In this document: positions 61,204 to 64,000 of the stretch, piece by piece
Position numbering within the stretch: position 1 is the first letter of the stretch
Layout of the letters: each line of letters starts with the position of its first letter
From: Luteolibacter pohnpeiensis
GTDB lineage: Bacteria > Verrucomicrobiota > Verrucomicrobiia > Verrucomicrobiales > Akkermansiaceae
Reading direction: 5' to 3'
Assembly (NCBI RefSeq): GCF_016595435.1
Contig: NZ_JAENIJ010000018.1
Location: forward strand, 33,642 to 97,641
DNA: 64,000 nt
Notes under the pieces: model-generated
Database searches by the model: none
Seen by the model: the letters and a program-made list of their open reading frames with translations, nothing else
What the model was told of the DNA's origin: nothing
Program-made: the position numbers and the translations under genes

Positions 61204-63900
61204 TTGATCGACGTTCAATTCAACCGCGGACTTTACCTTCCCGAGCTCGACCTGTGGCTCGACCCTTGGGATGCAAAGCCGTGTGCCTTTGTTTCCCACG
61301 CGCACGCGGACCATTTCGCCCGCCACGAATCGGCCCTGTGTTCGGAAGTCACTGCTGCGTTGGTGCAAAAACGTTTTCACCTCGGAGAAAACCGCATCGA
61401 GTCGGTTCCCTTTCAAATCCCGATCATTCGCGACGGATTCAGAATCAAGCTTTTGCCTGCAGGACACATCGCTGGATCGGCGATGCTCCACGTCACCCGC
61501 ATCAAGGACAACGCCTCACTGCTCTACACCGGTGATTTCAAAGCCCGGCGCGGCCGCACGGCAGAAGCTGTCAATTTCATGGCAGCCGATACGCTGATCA
61601 CGGAGACGACGTTCGGTTTGCCCAGCTACGTTTTTCCGAATGCGATGGAGATCGAATCCTCCATTCTGCGGTTTGTTCACGATACCTTCGCCGATGGTGA
61701 AACGCCGGTGCTTTTCGGCTATTCCCTCGGCAAAGCCCAGGAAGCGCTCGCCTTGCTGACCGAGCACGGGATTCCCGCTCTGTTGCACCCGAACGTGGCT
61801 GCAATGACCGCGGCCTGCCGCGAGGCCGGAGTCAGTGGATTGCCGGAACCGATTGAGTTCGAAGGCCACCCGGTGGAGGGGCACGTCATCATTGCTCCGC
61901 CAAACACCGGACGATCCAAGCTGATGCGCAGCTTGAAGTCAAAACGCACGGCGATGCTGACGGGTTGGGCGATGCAGCCGGGCGCGAAATTCCGCTACCG
62001 CGTCGATGAGGTCATCCCGCTGTCCGATCATGCGGACCACCCCGGGCTGATGGAGTGCATCCAGCGTGTCCGGCCCAAACGGGTGCTCACCGTGCACGGA
62101 TTTGCCAAGGAATTCGCCGCCGAGTTGCGCGGGCGAAACATCGATGCCTGGTGCGCGATGGGCGGAGACCAGCTCGAACTTTCCATCGCTCAATCCGCAC
62201 AACGCCTGATCACCCAGACGGTTCCGCGTCACAACCGGGCGATCTGCTCGCTCGCCGATTTCAGCGACCTTTGCCGACTGGTTGGAGAAACCAACAGCCG
62301 CGTTGCCAAGACCGAGTTCCTTTCGAACTACCTGAAAAATCTGGAAACCGAACAGGACCTGGGACTTGCCGCAGTTTGGCTGACAGGGGAAGCGCTGCCA
62401 CGCCACAACGGCCGCCGCCCGCTTCATGCTGGCTCGGCGACCATTCGCCGTGCGTTGCTGGAAATCCCCGCCGTTCGCGAAGAACGCTACCGGGAAATTT
62501 CCCTTTCACAAAATGACTCCGCTCGTACGGCACGTCTCGTACTTCAGGAAATCCCGCTCAGGCCGGAACCGCTTGACCTGCCCGGACTGGAGGCGTTTTT
62601 CATCGCGCTCAGCCAATCCAGCGGATCCATCGAGCGGATCAACCGTTTGTCGGAAAGGCTGACCAGCCTGCACCCGGCGGAGGGCGAGACCGTGGTGAAA
62701 TTGTTAACCGGCGATCTGAGGATCGGACTCAAGGAGGGATTGGTCGAAGACGCCATCGCCGAGGCATTCGGCGCTGACGCTGCTGAAGTCCGCCATGCGC
62801 ACATGCTGACCGGGAACATCGGAGAAACCGCGATTCTCGCCCGCCAAAAACGGCTTCATGAAGCCAGCTTGCGTCCACTGGTCCCGATCAAATGCATGCT
62901 TGCCTCACCCTTGGAGCGCGGTGAGGAGGATGATCTGCCGTTATTTGAGTCGCTGCCATTTTCCGCACCGATCTGGCTGGAACCCAAGTATGACGGCATC
63001 CGCGCTCAGCTCCACAAACAGGGCGATTGGGTCGGATTGTTCTCGCGCGACCTGCGACCACTCGATAGCGAATTCCCCGATTTGTTAGAAGCTGCGCGCA
63101 GTCTTGATGGCGACTTCGTGATGGATGGCGAGCTCATCGCCTATGCGGAAGGCCGCAAGCTCGGATTCGCGGATTTGCAAAAACGGCTGGGTCGGCAAAT
63201 GGCAGGCTCCGATCTTTTTCTAACCGACCAAGGCCACGATTTTTCGGTGCCACTCCGATTCATTGCGTTCGATTTGCTTTGGCGAAACGGCGATGAATTG
63301 CTCGCACTCCCCCTCCGGGAACGGCGCGAAAGGCTGGATCAAATGCAGCTATCGCAACCATTTTCCGCGATCCAGGTGCAAGCGGCAGCCAGCACGGGCG
63401 AAATCGAATCCTTGTTCAAGCAATCCATTCAGGATGGCCACGAGGGGCTCATCGCCAAAGATCCGGAAAGCGCTTATTCACCCGGGCGGCGTGGCAAATC
63501 CTGGATCAAACTGAAAGGAGTCATGCCAACGCTCGACTGCGTGGTCGTCGCGGCCGAACAAGGCCACGGCAAGCGCTCCGACGTGCTTTCCGACTACACC
63601 TTCGCGCTTCGTGACGAGGAAACCGGCGATCTCAAAATTCTCGGCAAAGCCTATTCCGGGCTGACCGATGACGAGATCGAAGATCTAACCGATCACTTCC
63701 GCCGCTTCACCCTGCGCAAAGAGCGACGCAAGCATTTCGTCGAACCGAACCTGGTTCTTGAAATCGCATTTGATGCCATCCGTTCTTCTGCGCGACACGA
63801 TTCCGGATTGGCGCTGCGGTTTCCGCGAATCAAAGCGATCCGGCGCGATAAGGCACCGGCGGAAATTGATACCCTTCAGACCGCCCGATCATTGGTTTAG
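61204..63900 (+). CDS. Fusion of ligase-associated exonuclease and ATP-dependent DNA ligase
   Basis: 898 aa from TTG 61204; no in-frame ATG precedes it. Residues 1-330 are a metallo-beta-lactamase/beta-CASP nuclease: SHAHADH (His32, His34, Asp36, His37), LPAGHIAGSAML, LYTGDFKARRG, FGYSLGKAQEAL, and PLSDHADH. Residues about 345-898 are an ATP-dependent ligase with adenylation motif LEPKYDGIRAQL (Lys595), DGELIAY, FIAFDLLW, EGLIAKDPESAY, SWIKLKG and the OB domain. The two are usually separate genes in a four-gene Lhr/MPE/Exo/Lig repair cluster; here they form one polypeptide. Confidence 0.94.
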   Translation: MIDVQFNRGLYLPELDLWLDPWDAKPCAFVSHAHADHFARHESALCSEVTAALVQKRFHLGENRIESVPFQIPIIRDGFRIKLLPAGHIAGSAMLHVTRIKDNASLLYTGDFKARRGRTAEAVNFMAADTLITETTFGLPSYVFPNAMEIESSILRFVHDTFADGETPVLFGYSLGKAQEALALLTEHGIPALLHPNVAAMTAACREAGVSGLPEPIEFEGHPVEGHVIIAPPNTGRSKLMRSLKSKRTAMLTGWAMQPGAKFRYRVDEVIPLSDHADHPGLMECIQRVRPKRVLTVHGFAKEFAAELRGRNIDAWCAMGGDQLELSIAQSAQRLITQTVPRHNRAICSLADFSDLCRLVGETNSRVAKTEFLSNYLKNLETEQDLGLAAVWLTGEALPRHNGRRPLHAGSATIRRALLEIPAVREERYREISLSQNDSARTARLVLQEIPLRPEPLDLPGLEAFFIALSQSSGSIERINRLSERLTSLHPAEGETVVKLLTGDLRIGLKEGLVEDAIAEAFGADAAEVRHAHMLTGNIGETAILARQKRLHEASLRPLVPIKCMLASPLERGEEDDLPLFESLPFSAPIWLEPKYDGIRAQLHKQGDWVGLFSRDLRPLDSEFPDLLEAARSLDGDFVMDGELIAYAEGRKLGFADLQKRLGRQMAGSDLFLTDQGHDFSVPLRFIAFDLLWRNGDELLALPLRERRERLDQMQLSQPFSAIQVQAAASTGEIESLFKQSIQDGHEGLIAKDPESAYSPGRRGKSWIKLKGVMPTLDCVVVAAEQGHGKRSDVLSDYTFALRDEETGDLKILGKAYSGLTDDEIEDLTDHFRRFTLRKERRKHFVEPNLVLEIAFDAIRSSARHDSGLALRFPRIKAIRRDKAPAEIDTLQTARSLV

Positions 63901-64000
63901 CTGTACTTTGCGGAAACAATCTGCCGTGTGATCCTCCACCATGCCGACCGCTTGCATGAAGGCATACATGGTGGTGGAGCCGACGAAATTGAAGCCCGCC
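63889..64000 (-). CDS. tag: DNA-3-methyladenine glycosylase I, C-terminal end (partial)
   Basis: The minus strand reads AGFNFVGSTTMYAFMQAVG then MVEDHTADCFRK to a TGA at 63889. This is the well-conserved C-terminus of Tag (GFKFVG.T..YAFMQA.G.V.DH). The rest lies outside the window. It removes 3-methyladenine from DNA. Its end overlaps the stop of the exonuclease-ligase gene by 12 bp. Confidence 0.9.
   Translation of the reverse strand, partial: AGFNFVGSTTMYAFMQAVGMVEDHTADCFRKVQLNQ

Noticed and set aside
1..64000. CRISPR array, prophage or integrative element
   Set aside because: No regularly spaced repeats, integrase, att duplication or phage structural genes were seen.

Overview
The window looks like a chromosomal segment of a Verrucomicrobiota bacterium, probably Verrucomicrobiales, with G+C in the mid-50s by eye. 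The clues are a long-form IspG, secreted DUF1080 and SHD1/C39-type proteins, a stand-alone OvoA-type methyltransferase, a GDSL hydrolase ending in the acidic 'NPDGD..NLVEYMLG' motif, and scarce Shine-Dalgarno sites. Housekeeping genes (rlmH, tsaB, gltA, ispG, clpS, rsfS, dnaE, folC, pyrE, tRNA-Val) are mixed with signalling, efflux and RNA-repair modules. I see no prophage, CRISPR array or IS with intact ends. The one clear mobile element is a REP/RAYT unit lying inside ispG.

Layout. 1-5.7 kb: two tandem coiled-coil secreted proteins, small lipoproteins, rlmH, an EF-hand lipoprotein overlapping an OvoA-C-like methyltransferase, tsaB and citrate synthase. 5.8-11.6 kb (minus): a TraB-like secreted protein, an OmpR-type regulator, its histidine kinase, a TPR protein and a membrane pseudokinase-formylglycine-enzyme-like fusion. 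11.7-15 kb: ispG carrying an in-frame RAYT transposase with flanking inverted REP hairpins, then clpS and a DUF2017-like gene. 15-23.1 kb: an RNA-repair locus. A divergent sigma54 activator RtcR faces a minus-strand unit of Ro60/Rsr, three tandem Y-RNA-like genes (two with a permuted tRNA-mimic module), RtcB, RtcA and a tandem RlaP-type nucleotidyltransferase. 23.1-32 kb: a peptidoglycan-binding protein, a SWIM-SNF2 helicase, rfbB, two secreted proteins and a DUF3516 Ski2-like helicase. 32-41 kb: rsfS, dnaE, a C39-like protein, a double DUF1080 protein, folC and a GDSG serine-protease-like lipoprotein. 41-47 kb: a minus-strand ExbB/ExbD/TonB-like set with a zinc-ribbon protein, pyrE, a flavin reductase, tRNA-Val and a GDSL hydrolase. 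47-57 kb: a tricorn protease and an RND pump (permease plus adaptor) divergent from an OmpR/histidine-kinase pair. 57-64 kb: two paralogous secreted proteins, a metallophosphatase, an aldo/keto reductase, a tiny entericidin-like lipoprotein, an exonuclease-DNA ligase fusion, and the 3' end of tag at the window edge.

The two most unusual items are the transposase embedded in frame within the essential gene ispG, and the three-member Y-RNA array between rsr and rtcB. In the second, two members fold as circularly permuted tRNA mimics and the third keeps only the Ro-binding stem. A third, unexplained signal is patchy enrichment of the hexamer TCTAAC/GTTAGA. It is dense in some gene blocks and absent from others, and inside genes it is mostly built from otherwise rare Leu codons.
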